This document shows positions 1 through 10,135 of a stretch of 64,000 bases of DNA, piece by piece. Under the pieces are notes generated by a model. The model was not told where the DNA came from. It did not search any database and worked only from the letters and a program-made list of their open reading frames with translations. The stretch spans positions 17,809 to 81,808 of the forward strand of contig JAIWNI010000121.1 of the NCBI GenBank assembly GCA_025331435.1, in the 5' to 3' direction. Made by a program: the position numbers and the translations under genes. Within the stretch, counting starts at the first letter, position 1, and each line of letters begins with the position of its first letter. Source of the stretch: Choanephora cucurbitarum. Lineage: Eukaryota > Mucoromycota > Mucoromycetes > Mucorales > Choanephoraceae.

Positions 1-977
1 TACGAAAACTGGAAAGTGTATTCAAAGCATCATAAACTTATGTTTCGCTGTAATGAGTAAGCAAGCTCAAGTCAAAAGAAAGTCTTGCCCACTTATCATT
101 TTCTTTTTTTTGGTCCAAGAAAGAAAGAAAGCACAATGGTACATAAAGAAAGACTTGGCTTCACTCATACCTAATGAAAGTCGAGCTATCAAACTAAACT
201 TCGAAGCCAAAGGCAGTGGCCATGCTCATGGCGACTACATGACGGAAGATCGATCGAATGTATGTGTAGCCTGTGGTGGTGATCAGTATTTGACTATGCA
301 TCATGTAGGTCAGTGAATTTTTTTTTTGAGTCTGGTTTCAATGGCTATGACTCATGTCTATTTGGTTAGTGCCTGAAATGTATAGACATTGGATGCCTTT
401 AGTTGTCAAGTCAAAATCAGTAAGTCTATCGTTTGCACATGGAGGCTATTCAACTCATGAAGGATAGAGCCGTGACTTGCTACTGCTATGTAAACACTGT
501 CATGACAACTACGAGCAAAAGGCAACTGCATTTAAGAAACAAGGCGTCAAACGATTCAATATTCCTTTGGAAGGCAGAGGATGGATCTCTTTACCCGAGC
601 ATAAACGTGCCAAAAAAGCAGCCTCGGCTCTGATTCGATCCAGTGACAAAATACCCTTCGATCGTCAGCAGGTATTGAAGGAGACAGTGATCCAGTTTTG
701 GAACGACTATGATAAAAAGGAAGATGTATCGTTCGATCAAATATTGACTGTCTGTAGTGAGCTGCAAGATCATTTCAAAGGACCTGATTTTGTTGAACAT
801 GGACAGGAAGCCATACGCCAATTGACAGCGACTTGCGTAATGAATGAAGATGGCCAACCGACATGGCCAGATCTCGAAGCATTTATTAAAGAATGGCGAC
901 AACATTTCCTAGATCATGTCAAGCCAAAGCAACTAAGTCCCTTATGGACTGTAGATGCCACTATCTATACACGTTAG
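1..977 (+). CDS. EXD2: EXD2-like 3'-5' exonuclease, C-terminal part (5' end outside window)
   Basis: The gene enters from the left edge. The visible exons are 1-56, about 124-308, 370-419 and 468-977; all phases close and the last exon ends in TAG. The exonuclease core must lie upstream. What remains is the C-terminal region typical of EXD2-type DnaQ-like exonucleases: a YENWKVYS stretch, then a zinc-binding HNH-like module with CVACGG, HHVVPEMYRHW and LCKHCH, giving a C-x2-C, a double histidine and a second C-x2-C-H. EXD2 family members act in DNA end resection and mitochondrial RNA metabolism; which role applies here cannot be read from the sequence. The tail of about 150 residues after the zinc module is charged and has no motif I recognise. 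The acceptor at 123 is ambiguous (AAG repeats), but only a small shift is possible. The stop lies 21 bp from the stop of the opposing gene. Confidence 0.75.
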
Positions 978-998
978 ATAAAATTTTTTTTATTATTA

Positions 999-2725
999 TT
1001 AAACAGAAAGTGTGTCTATAGAGAATCCACAGATTTGAAAAGGTTCTGTTTGTTGTTTCTTGAAGGCCACTTTAATGGCTCTGAAGAATTGAAGGTTAGC
1101 TGGACAATGTAAATCCAATGTGATGCGATCTGTGTTCTGTATCGTTTGATCAGTTATCTTACAACGTGTCCATTCACTGTCAGATTGAAGAACAGACACC
1201 TCTAACTGTCTCTCGGGATTTTGTATCTTTTGAGGTGTATGAATCACCACTGTCTTGGTATTGGCTGTGCCTACCAAAATCAAGCCAAAATAATCTTTTG
1301 GTCGAGGTGCTAACAGAATGTCAATTCAATCATCGAATTTTTTTTTAAGTTTATTTTACCATGAATTGTATTCCAACATGAATTTGGATCACTATCAGCA
1401 GCACGATGAAATGAATGTTCTTCCCATTCAATAGACCCAGGCAAACTGAGTAATTCATTATAGGCTTGTTCTAATTTGTTGATGGAAGTGATGTTTTGAT
1501 AGTCAAAAGGAACCTGTTGAGGTGACACAAAGGGGTCCATATTACTGATAAACAGACAACGATCGTTTGCACAAGAGGATCGTACATCACGATAGCTTAA
1601 GGCAGGTGGTTCTTCTGCTCTTTCAAAATAATCTTGGGGTGCTTCTGATTGATCTGCTGTTAATGATCGTTGCAAATGACGCACAGCATCATACTAAGCA
1701 AAAAAAAAAAATAAGTACACATAAACAACAATCAATATCATCTTACAGTATAATGGTCCAACGATGGATCAAAGGCAACGCTCTGTTCTGTAGCTTTATC
1801 TCCATTCGCCATATAAGGAGGGTTACTGAGTAGCCAAGGGTATTGGTTCATCCAGATACCAAAGTAGTGTTCTGCATGACGAATGTTATCACTACCAAGA
1901 CCTGACTTGCCCAACTGAGTCAAGAAGCTCTGTACCTTCCATCGAGGCACAAAGGCACCATAACGGAAATCAGAATAGCCTGTATGTAGCTTGATTTCCT
2001 TGTTATAGAATCGCCATGTCATCTGACGTTCATAATGAGAAGGCTTTGCGTTGGCATGGATCAAGGTAGGGAAACGCAAGAAATTGGTATAGAGCGAATC
2101 CATATATGGATTTAGATAAGTGTCATCTTGGAAATAACAGTAAAGTCGAGAAGCAGTGGCACAGGTAGTGAAGCGTGCCATACTGTTCAAATGTTCATCT
2201 GATTGTAAGATTTCTATCGTGATGTCTAATTGAGGATCTAAGTGAAGACTCTACTTTATGTTAGCCTTTATTTTACTTTTTTTTATTGTATGGACTTACT
2301 TGTCGTGTGAGTGGTCTATGTTTAACTAGGTTATGAATATAAATATCGCTGATAAAAGGATAACTTGATAATTGCTTGACGGCAGAGACAATACTCTCAT
2401 CATCATCAGTTACTCTCAACAAGACAGCTGAGACGGGATTCAACTCGTTCTCTAAAAGAGCTTCTGTCGTGAAATACTCTGAAGGGTAAGCACTTTTAGA
2501 TGTCTGTTCAGATAGACTAGGTGCCCAAAAGAGAGGGTTGATGTTGTAATCTGCAGAGGGAATATAGAGGACTTCTTTATCGACATGATCCTTAGATGAC
2601 AAGAATGAATACAAGATGATAAGCCCAACTAATACAAAAGCAAGCAACTTTCGAGGCGACCTTGACAATGGAGGCAATGCCTTTTCCTTTTTATGTAAAG
2701 GTAAAGTACTTGTATTGGCTCCCAT
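999..2725 (-). CDS. Putative Golgi type II membrane glycosyltransferase-like protein
   Basis: The exons, read on the minus strand, are 2725-2300, 2250-1747, 1693-1360 and 1309-999, coding for 524 aa. A short basic cytosolic tail is followed by one membrane segment (residues about 27-43, LLAFVLVGLIILYSF) and a long lumenal part, the layout of a Golgi type II enzyme. The middle contains CYFQDDTYLNPYMDSLY, an acidic DD motif in the place expected for the metal-binding DxD of a GT-A glycosyltransferase, followed by HTGYSDFRYGAFVPR and HAEHYFGIWMNQYP. The C-terminal 120 residues (SCWNTIH, PKDYFGLILVG, FFRAIKVAF) look like a beta-sandwich of discoidin or MGAT4-tail type. I could not assign a GT family or a substrate. 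The start is the first ATG, just before the basic tail. It follows the next upstream minus-strand gene by only 53 bp. Confidence 0.65.
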
Positions 2726-2778
2726 GAATAATAATAAAAAATAAAAAATGAATTTTTTATTTCATCCTTCCAATTTTT

Positions 2779-5650
2779 TTAGAAATCGGGATTCATGATT
2801 TCAGTGATATTTCTTCTGTTGCTGAAAGGTGGAGGTGAGGTAAAGTAACGAGGTATATGTGATTCAGCTCCTTCTTTAGGTACATGCCAAGTTTCACGAA
2901 TCCACCTTGTCTTCTTTCCTCGGTTAGAGAGAGTTCTGGATCGAACAAGACCGGCTTCTTTATAACTCTGGATGGTATCATGACTCCGTTGAAGTTCAAA
3001 TTTCATAGTGATAAAGCTATTGAGGATACGAATAAAAGAATGAACTTCATTGAACTTTTGAGGCAGGCAGAAAGTAAAGCGTGGTATATGAACATAAAGA
3101 CCGTTTGCCATCAATTCAATGGTTGATATAGTACATGAAAAGCCTTTTCTAGAAGTTATTCATCTCTTACAGTGCTACTCATATGTTTAGATTTACCTTG
3201 AATGTTGACTAACCATGTCATGAATCGTTTATCTTCGGGTATATTCATAAAATCAATCAGTTCGTCCAGAGCATCCTTTCCTTTTCTCAATAAGGTATCA
3301 CCATAGTTATTTGAATCTGGAGCTGCACATTCACCTACAGCCAGTGTGAAATCACGATTGTCAATCTGTGCAACCAACTTGAAGTTGTATTTAGTCGGAG
3401 TTGGGTAGACATCGTCCAGGTAGCCAATCTTGAGACGAATGCTCTCGGTGGCCGGGAACAAGAATTGAAAGATAGGTGACCAGACCTTTCGAAAGTACTC
3501 AATCTCAGTGCCTGCTGATGTACTCTCCTTGAGATGGTCTAGGCTGTTTTGACGCACCAGATTGGCCCAGCGTCGCATAATACGCCATAGGCTTGCTAGG
3601 TCATTTGAGGCGGGTGGTTTGGCTACTCTCGATTGAATTTCCTTCAGAAAGGTCTGGATGTCCAGTTTGCCATAGGTAGCATGGAACTGAGCTTGGCATC
3701 TGATCTGTTGTTGGCTTGGTTGAGATAACGGAAGTTTCTCGAGCAGGTCCTTTTTCATGGCCATCCAGATCTCTTTGAATAGAAAGGCTTGAGTGCCCTC
3801 TTTCTGGACTTGAGCACTGTCTTGAGCAAGGTCGAGGATGGACGAGAGAGAGAGGGCCATGTTCTTTTGCTCTGTCTCGGTCAGGTCTTGGTGGTGGATG
3901 TAATGGGCAGCATGTGTCAGGAAAGCCCATCGCTTGAGAATGGTGCCTACGCTTTTCTTGTTGGGTCTGTAATAGAGCATGTCGACCTCAACAATGCTCT
4001 TTTTGGTCATTTCTTCTTGTTGTTTAGTGGGTCTTGTGGGTCCAACAGATTGGGTTTTTTCGGTACAATCATCACCATCCACATCTATGAGGGTATCGTT
4101 ACCTTCGTCTTCATTGGTTGGGGTGTTTAATGTGATCTGAAGACTGTCTGAGGTTTTATCTTCTTCAGTCACTGAGAGAGGTTCTTTTGTAGAGTGAGCA
4201 CAAGCAGCCTGTGAAAGCTTCTGGGTTGGACTGTCGTAGACTGCACCCGTGAGGCTGTTGACTGCCTTACGCAATCGATCCTTGAACATGCTAGCAGCCA
4301 CGCTAAGTGAAGGGCAGGTAGAGGGAGTTGCGGAGGATAGATCAGAAATTGTTGTGGTAGTGATGGAAGAGGGTGGTGCTATAGTAATGACAAAAGGAGA
4401 CACTGACCGACTGTCCACCTTATCTTCTTCCCCCTTTGATCCTGCATTGTCTGATGTGTTCTCCTTCAGTTCGATGTTTTCTACTTGAACAGCTTGTATT
4501 TTGAAGCTTTCTTCTTTATTTTCTGCCTGATTGTCTTCTTTGTTTTCTGCCTGATTGTCTTCTTTGTTTTCTGCCTGATTGTCTTCTTTGTTTTCTGCCT
4601 GATTGTCTTCTTTGTTTTCTGCCTGATTGTCTTCTTTGTTTTCTGCCTGATTGTCTTCTTTGTTTTCTTCCTTATTTTCTACTTGATTGTTTTCTACACT
4701 GATGCTTTCTTCTTCTTCTTTATTCTCTGCCTGACTGATCTCTTCTTCATTACTCTCGATTTCTACATGGTTGGTCAATGCACTAATGATGTCTGCTGTA
4801 GTGATATCTACACAAATGACTTCTGCCTCTTTGCTCTCTACCTCTTTGTTGACAACAGGATCACCTTCTGTTTCTTTGCTGAATTCCTTGCTCACCACAC
4901 GATGACTGCAATCTTCAGCTCTATGACCTTCTTCCTTGTTTCCAATAAACAACTCAATCGTCTCATTCACTTGACTATGAAGAGAGGATGTAGAAGACGA
5001 ACGGGATAGATCGATCACCAAAGGCGAGGGAGGAAGGATTGTTTTGGAAGGAGTGGGTTCCAACTGAATATCATCATCTTCTTGAGTACGTAACTTCTTT
5101 CTAGAGGTATGTTCCATCTCCTTAAAGGAACGTTTTAGACTCTTTTGAAACATGATAGTGGCCCGTGCTACTTGTTTCTCAATGGCCATCTTCATCAGTC
5201 GTTCACTGTGTGTTTCCCAAAAGTGATTGAACATGGTTTGATCCTCTGTCAGTGCCGATGTCAGCGACTGGACTGCCAATAGGATAGGCCCAAGATGAGC
5301 AAAGTGAGTTTGGATCAGTTCCAGGTCGCGTAAAAAGGAGCTCTTGAGTGAGTTTTTTGTCAGGCAAGGGTTAATATCGAACATGCTAATGGCATATTGA
5401 ATGAGAGACCATGTATGCCATTCGGTTTCCATCCAATAATCTATAATATGGTTATTTTGTCTGATGTTATGGAAATCTCATTTCTCTAACAAAAATCAAA
5501 AGTAATCCATCGTTTTATAAAAAAAAAAAAAAAAAGATACATGCTAGGGTTATTTAGCTGTGAAGATAAGTCATTCCAAATGGTGGGTTGTAACATTTGC
5601 GATTGAACAACCAATGTAGGCTTGTTGGAACCACCTTTTGGTCGCGCCAT
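2779..5650 (-). CDS. Acidic-repeat protein with PD-(D/E)XK-like C-terminal domain
   Basis: The exons are 5650-5541, 5460-3197 and 3143-2779 (912 aa). The first exon is short and basic (MARPKGGSNKP) and joins in frame only through the acceptor at 5461. Residues about 40-140 are helical. The middle is strongly acidic and of low complexity, including six perfect copies of an eight-residue unit, NKEDNQAE. The C-terminal 220 residues are globular: EIEYFRKVWSPIFQFLF, RLKIGY, then FTLAVGECA and LLRKGKDALDEL. This order of an FxKxW helix, a strand, a GE.A motif and a K-rich helix resembles a large Mucoromycota-restricted family with a restriction-nuclease-like PD-(D/E)XK fold. Here the expected acidic residue before the GE motif is not evident (KLVAQID), so catalysis is doubtful. 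The function is unknown; a nuclear or DNA-related role is only inference. The gene is divergent from the phosphatase gene. Confidence 0.7.
4519..4662 (-). repeat. Six perfect 24-bp tandem repeats inside a coding exon
   Basis: Six identical 24-bp units follow one another without a mismatch, and degenerate versions flank them at 4663-4700. Read on the minus strand each unit codes for NKEDNQAE in the acidic middle of the 912-aa protein. Perfect identity at third codon positions indicates recent expansion. A length that is a multiple of three keeps the frame whatever the copy number, so the number is likely to vary between strains. Confidence 0.95.
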
Positions 5651-5968
5651 AAGAAATTTTAAAAGAAAGAAAAGAGAGAGAGATTCAGCGGATATTGAAA
5701 CTCATTTCATCCTCTATTTTTTTTCTTTTTTTACTCAGCATGGATAGAATGAAATAAACAACAACTGTCAATATCATGAATGAGATGTTTGCTTGTTTAG
5801 AACCTATAGATGACTTATCACGTCATTTGCTTATCAAATCCCATGTCTCTACATCTATATGATATGCCAAAGTAACTCCGCCATTGTTGTAATCATGATT
5901 CTCCCTTTTTTGGGAGGGGGGAGGGGGTTTTCTTTTTTTTTTTTTTTCTTTTTTCTATTATCATTCAA
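5651..5968. promoter_or_regulatory. Shared divergent promoter region
   Basis: This 318-bp stretch separates the start codons of the acidic-repeat gene (leftward) and the PPZ-like phosphatase gene (rightward), so it must carry both promoters. It contains a purine-rich tract at about 5660-5680, a G-rich patch (about 5910-5925) and a long T-rich run just upstream of the phosphatase ATG. I see no clear TATA box placed for either gene. Confidence 0.5.
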
Positions 5969-7407
5969 ATGGGCAATTCAATTTCAAAAAAGAAAGAAAA
6001 ACTTCAGAAACATAAACGTCAAAAGGAACCACCACGAGTAGACATTACACCTGCTGATAATGAATACAGTATCAATACAGCCCAATCAGTCAATTCTATC
6101 CTCATGACCTCTTCACAGCGTCAATCTAACAGTCACTCAGCACTTTCTCAGTTAAATCCTGATTATCCTGTGGGTCAAGAAAAAGAAGAAGAAGAACAAA
6201 AAGATGCTTTCATGGGTAAGGTAGAACATCCTCAACAACACAAGCTGTTGGCTCAGTCTGATTTCTGGCCACCCAAGAGAGCATCTGGACAGTCGATTGA
6301 GATAGATAACCTAGACAACAATCAATTGACTGTCTCTTCTATCAATCAACTCACAATGCACTCTATCTCCAGTCTACAGAACAGTATAGCCAATATTGAT
6401 GATTATATCCGTCGATTGTTGGATGCTGGCTATGCCACCAAAGTACCTAAACAGTTATGTCTTAAGGCATCTGAAGTCACAGCCATCTGTCGAATGGCTA
6501 TGGATATCTTTCTGAGTCAACCTGTAAGTGAGATAATTAAAAGAGATGCCTAATGATTTACAACTTTTTTTTTGATTAGTCTTTACTTGAATTAAGTCAA
6601 CCTGTCAAAATTGTAGGTGATACACATGGACAATATACAGATTTGATCCGATTGTTTGAGATGGGTGGATTTCCGCCAGATTCAAATTATCTGTTCTTGG
6701 GAGATTATGTGGATCGAGGAAAACAGAGCCTGGAAACGTTCTTGTTATTGTTGTGTTACAAGATCAAATTTCCAGAAAACTTTTTTATTTTACGAGGTAA
6801 TCATGAATCTGCCAATGTGACAAAAGGTAAGAATAATAGATTATGATTGGGCATGATACTTACACACACAAAAGTCTATGGTTTTTATGATGAATGTAAA
6901 CGTCGATTGAGTCCCAAGATATGGCGTACCTTTGTCGATGTCTTCAATACACTGCCTATTGCTGGTCTTGTGGCAGGCAAGATCTTTTGTGTCCATGGTG
7001 GTCTATCACCCTCACTCCACAGTATGGATGATATTCGAAACATTCAACGACCTACTGATGTGCCTGATTATGGTCTATTGAATGACTTACTCTGGGCAGA
7101 TCCAGCAGACATTTCAGTGGATTGGGAGGATAATGAACGTGGCGTTTCTTACTGCTTTGGGAAGAAGGTGATTAATGAATTCTTGGCTAAATTCGATCTG
7201 GACCTTGTCTGTCGAGCCCATATGGTGGTGGAAGATGGCTATCAGTTCTTTAATGGACAGACCTTGGTGACTGTCTTTAGTGCACCTAATTATTGTGGTG
7301 AATTTGATAACTTTGGTGCTATCATGAGTGTAGGAGAAGGATTACTCTGTAGTTTTGAACTCTTGACGCCTTCTGATCATCCACTTGTACAACAAAGAAA
7401 AAAATAA
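5969..7407 (+). CDS. PPZ/PPQ-like serine/threonine protein phosphatase (PP1 superfamily)
   Basis: The exons are 5969-6523, 6580-6826 and 6875-7407 (444 aa). The N-terminus MGNSISKKK has the Gly-2/Ser-6 pattern of N-myristoylation, as in yeast Ppz1, and is followed by about 120 residues of Ser/Gln-rich disordered sequence, much shorter than in Ppz1. The catalytic domain starts near residue 140 and has all metal-binding motifs: GDTHGQ (199-203), GDYVDRG (226-232), RGNHE (257-261), VHGGLSP and the second histidine in [10 protein letters not shown], ending with [11 protein letters not shown]. The [10 protein letters not shown] form is typical of the PPZ/PPQ branch, whereas PP1 has RAHQVVEDGY. Two positions differ from most PP1/PPZ enzymes: Thr in GDTHGQ (usually Ile or Val, Thr in PP5) and Ser after RGNHE (usually Cys). 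In yeast, Ppz enzymes act in salt and potassium homeostasis; the same role here is inference. Confidence 0.85.
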
Positions 7408-8641
7408 AAATAAAAAAAAGATTCCATCGGATTCTAAAACCAAGTGTTTCCAAAAATGGAAATTTTGGCGTTCTTTTTTTTTTTTTGTTCTAAATTGTTC
7501 GGTTACAATGTGCGGAGTACACAGAATCCGTGCACACTTCAGTTTGTGTCTTATTGGAAATCAATAGAACAAAAATTTAAAAAAACCAGAAAATATTTAA
7601 AAAAAAAAAAGGTTATTCTCTCTTTCTTTTCTTTTCTTTTTCCTTTTTTTTTAATTTTCTACAGAGTGATGACTAGAGAGAGAGAGAGAGAGGGGGGGAA
7701 AAGTGATTCAAAAAGTAAAGTAAAGAGACAAAAGGAAACCAAAAGAACTAAAAAGAATAACAACAACAACAACAACAACAACAACGCACTTTCTTTTTTA
7801 AGGGGTGCTCCCTAAATGATTGTCTAAAAAGAAACCATATTTCTCTCTCTCTCTCTGTATCTATCTATCTTTTTTCTTATTGATAATGTATGTTTTTATA
7901 TCTATTTTCATGCTTATGTGATAAAAAAGTAAATTGATTAAGAGAGTATTGGGGGTTACTCTTTAGCCTTTAAAAAAAAAGAAAGAAATAGAGTATGACT
8001 CAAGATGAAATCATGATTACTACACTGGATTTAAGGAGTATATATAAACAACAAATATAGATCATTACACTTTATAGGAATTAGTGATAGCCCATCTTAC
8101 CTGATTGGCTTATTTCAGCCTCAGCACCTTTTCCTTCTCTCTCTCTCTCTTTCTTTTCACCTCCTGTCCTTTTCTCTCTCTCTCTTTTTTAAGCAAGAAA
8201 GAACAAGGTTAAAAAAAAAAGGAGTAAAAAAAGAAAAATGATATCATCCATGCTGACAACTTTCTTTGTAAAAAAAAAAAAAAATTGCTATGAAACATCC
8301 TATAATTAAGATCGATTCTTTTAAAATCCAAAAATCTTATTTTTGTTTACAGTGTGACTCAAAATGAACTTGTCATCCAACATAAATTGACATGATTGAT
8401 TAAAAGAAAGAGGAAAAAGGGATTGAACATTTTTGGGTTTTTTTTTTGTGTTCAACGCGTTTTTCACTCCTTAAAAATAAAAATAGGAGAAAAAAAAGGG
8501 GGGGGGGGGACAGGATAAGAGAAATGGAACAAAGTAAAAAGACATGAAAGGGGTCTGGGGTCAATTGCATGCTTTTTTTTTTTTTTTTTTACTTTAAAAA
8601 GTAACTCATTTTTTTTTATTCTTTCTCTTCTTTTTCTTTAA
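7408..8641. other. Intergenic region between phosphatase and zinc-finger genes
   Basis: No gene is supported here. The region is very rich in homopolymers and simple repeats: T and A runs, an (AAC)9 tract at 7759-7785, GA tracts near 7677-7692, CT tracts near 7840-7856 and 8140-8190, a run of 12 G at about 8498-8509 and a T run of about 20 near 8574. A TATATAAA at about 8040 is too far from the next ATG to be its core promoter unless the leader is long. Confidence 0.7.
7759..7785 (+). repeat. (AAC)9 microsatellite
   Basis: Nine uninterrupted AAC units downstream of the phosphatase stop codon, inside the probable 3' UTR or just beyond it. Confidence 0.9.
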
Positions 8642-9118
8642 ATGTATCCTCTCTCAATGAATTATTCTATCGCAATGGATAAACAGCCTATTTCATACAC
8701 CGATAGTATGGATTTACTGTTCACATCAAATTCCTCAATGATGTGGTTAGATACCATGCCTCTGCCTTATCTTCCCTTTTCATTTGATTTCTTATATCCA
8801 CCATTTTACCTGGGACCATCTGTCACTGATAGTCAATCATCATCACCCATCCCATCCTTTTATGAAAAACCAAAGCCCAAGACAGATAGACCCTATAGCT
8901 GTCATCTCTGTCCACGCGCCTTTGCTCGTAAACATGATCTACAACGTCATATCCGTGTTCATACAGGTGATAAACCCTATGCCTGTCCATGCTGTAAAAA
9001 GGCATTTGCCCGTACAGATGCCCTGAAAAGACATTTGCGTGTGGAAGAATATTGTCGAAAGAGTCAAGAGGTGCAGGCCATGAAGGCAGCTGGTAGAAGA
9101 CGTTATAAAAACATTTAA
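8642..9118 (+). CDS. Short two-finger C2H2/C2HC zinc-finger transcription factor
   Basis: A single exon of 158 aa. The first 80 residues are rich in Ser, Pro and aromatic residues with many Met, like a small activation region. Two fingers follow near the C-terminus. Finger 1 has C87, C90, H103 and H107 and is joined by a classical HTGDKPYAC linker to finger 2. Finger 2 has C115, C118 and H131, but its fourth ligand is C138 after six residues, making it a C2HC finger. The recognition helices (RKHDLQRH and RTDALKRH) resemble those of fungal stress and calcium-response factors such as Crz1, but nothing else supports that name. The protein ends in a basic tail (AAGRRRYKNI). It converges on the ABC ATPase gene, with 187 bp between stop codons. 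A DNA-binding role is secure; targets are unknown. Confidence 0.85.
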   Translation: MYPLSMNYSIAMDKQPISYTDSMDLLFTSNSSMMWLDTMPLPYLPFSFDFLYPPFYLGPSVTDSQSSSPIPSFYEKPKPKTDRPYSCHLCPRAFARKHDLQRHIRVHTGDKPYACPCCKKAFARTDALKRHLRVEEYCRKSQEVQAMKAAGRRRYKNI

Positions 9119-9305
9119 ATTTCTTTCATTTCAAAACTCTACATTCCCTTTTTTTTTTTTCTTTCATTCATTTCCTATAAATTTACTGTTGACAGTAAAT
9201 CTTACTATGATCATGTTGTATATATATGTTTAGATATTGCAGGCCGATTTTGTGTCAAGTTGAAATTAAATAAATCCCTTTTATTTTGTGTTACACATCA
9301 GTAGT

Positions 9306-10135
9306 TTATTCCATCGATATCTCAGTGGCTGTTCCATCTGAATCTTCTTCTATTGAACCATTGTTATAGCCTAAACGAGGCAAGACAAGTGATTTACTGG
9401 CCACTCTTTCTTCTTGTTGTGGACTATGAGTGATCCAGATAGAGGTACGTCCCTTCAAGGTCTTTTCAACCAACAGTGTAGTCTCAGGATCAAGGGCAGA
9501 GGTAGGTTCTATAGAAGTCATGAGTTGAGGTTGAATTTAGATAGTGTGAATTTACCATCCAATAAGAGTACTTCGGGATTTAAAGCCAGGGCTATGGCCA
9601 AAGCAACTCGTTGCATTTCACCACCTGAAAGATAATTCCAAGTTTCATTGAAATGGGCTTCTGATAAGTTCCAATCCATACCAATCTTGACCTAACATCC
9701 ATCAATATAAACATCTCTCTTTTTCTTGCTTTTCAACTTACTGGATCATCAAAATATTTGCCCTTTTGTGAGGCATATTTCTTGGCCATATTAAATAAAT
9801 CCATTGGTGTGCCAGGATGAATGGCTGGTCTTTGAGGGACATACATGACTCTAGATCGCCATGTGGGTATACCAAAGTGACTGGGTGATTTACCATACAG
9901 ACTAGATTGTCCAGCTGTATAAGGTACAAGTTCTGCTATACACTTCAATAGTGTGGTTTTACTGTCATGGTATCAATAAACGTTTCTCTCTTTTTTTTAA
10001 AATGTATTTTCTTTACCCTGCACCACTTGGACCTCTTAAGACAAGTGTTTCTCCTTTCTCTAGTTCAATATGAACATCTTTAAATAACCAACGGTTATCA
10101 TTTAATTTCATAGAAATCCCTCTTGCTTCAAACAT
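9306..10135 (-). CDS. Soluble FetA/YbbL/STAR1-like ABC ATPase
   Basis: Four exons (10135-10017, 9961-9742, 9691-9556, 9508-9306) code for 225 aa, a single nucleotide-binding domain with no membrane segment. All ABC motifs are present: Walker A GPSGAGKTTLL (split by intron 1), a Q-loop in VPQRP, the signature LSGGE, Walker B EVLLLDEPTSALD and an H-loop in WITHSP. The PVPQRPAIHPGTP-like stretch and the small size match bacterial YbbL/FetA and plant STAR1, which pair with a separate multi-spanning partner (FetB/YbbM/ALS3) in metal or aluminium tolerance. No such partner is in this window, so it must be encoded elsewhere. The acidic C-terminal tail (SIEEDSDGTATEISME) is extra. The transported substrate cannot be inferred from the sequence. 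Confidence 0.85.

Noticed and set aside
4485..5009. Plus-strand ORF of 174 codons with repeated hydrophobic blocks resembling a membrane protein
   Set aside because: It is the antisense shadow of the NKEDNQAE repeat in the 912-aa gene; the repeat of 24 bp keeps all frames open. No start context, no splice support.
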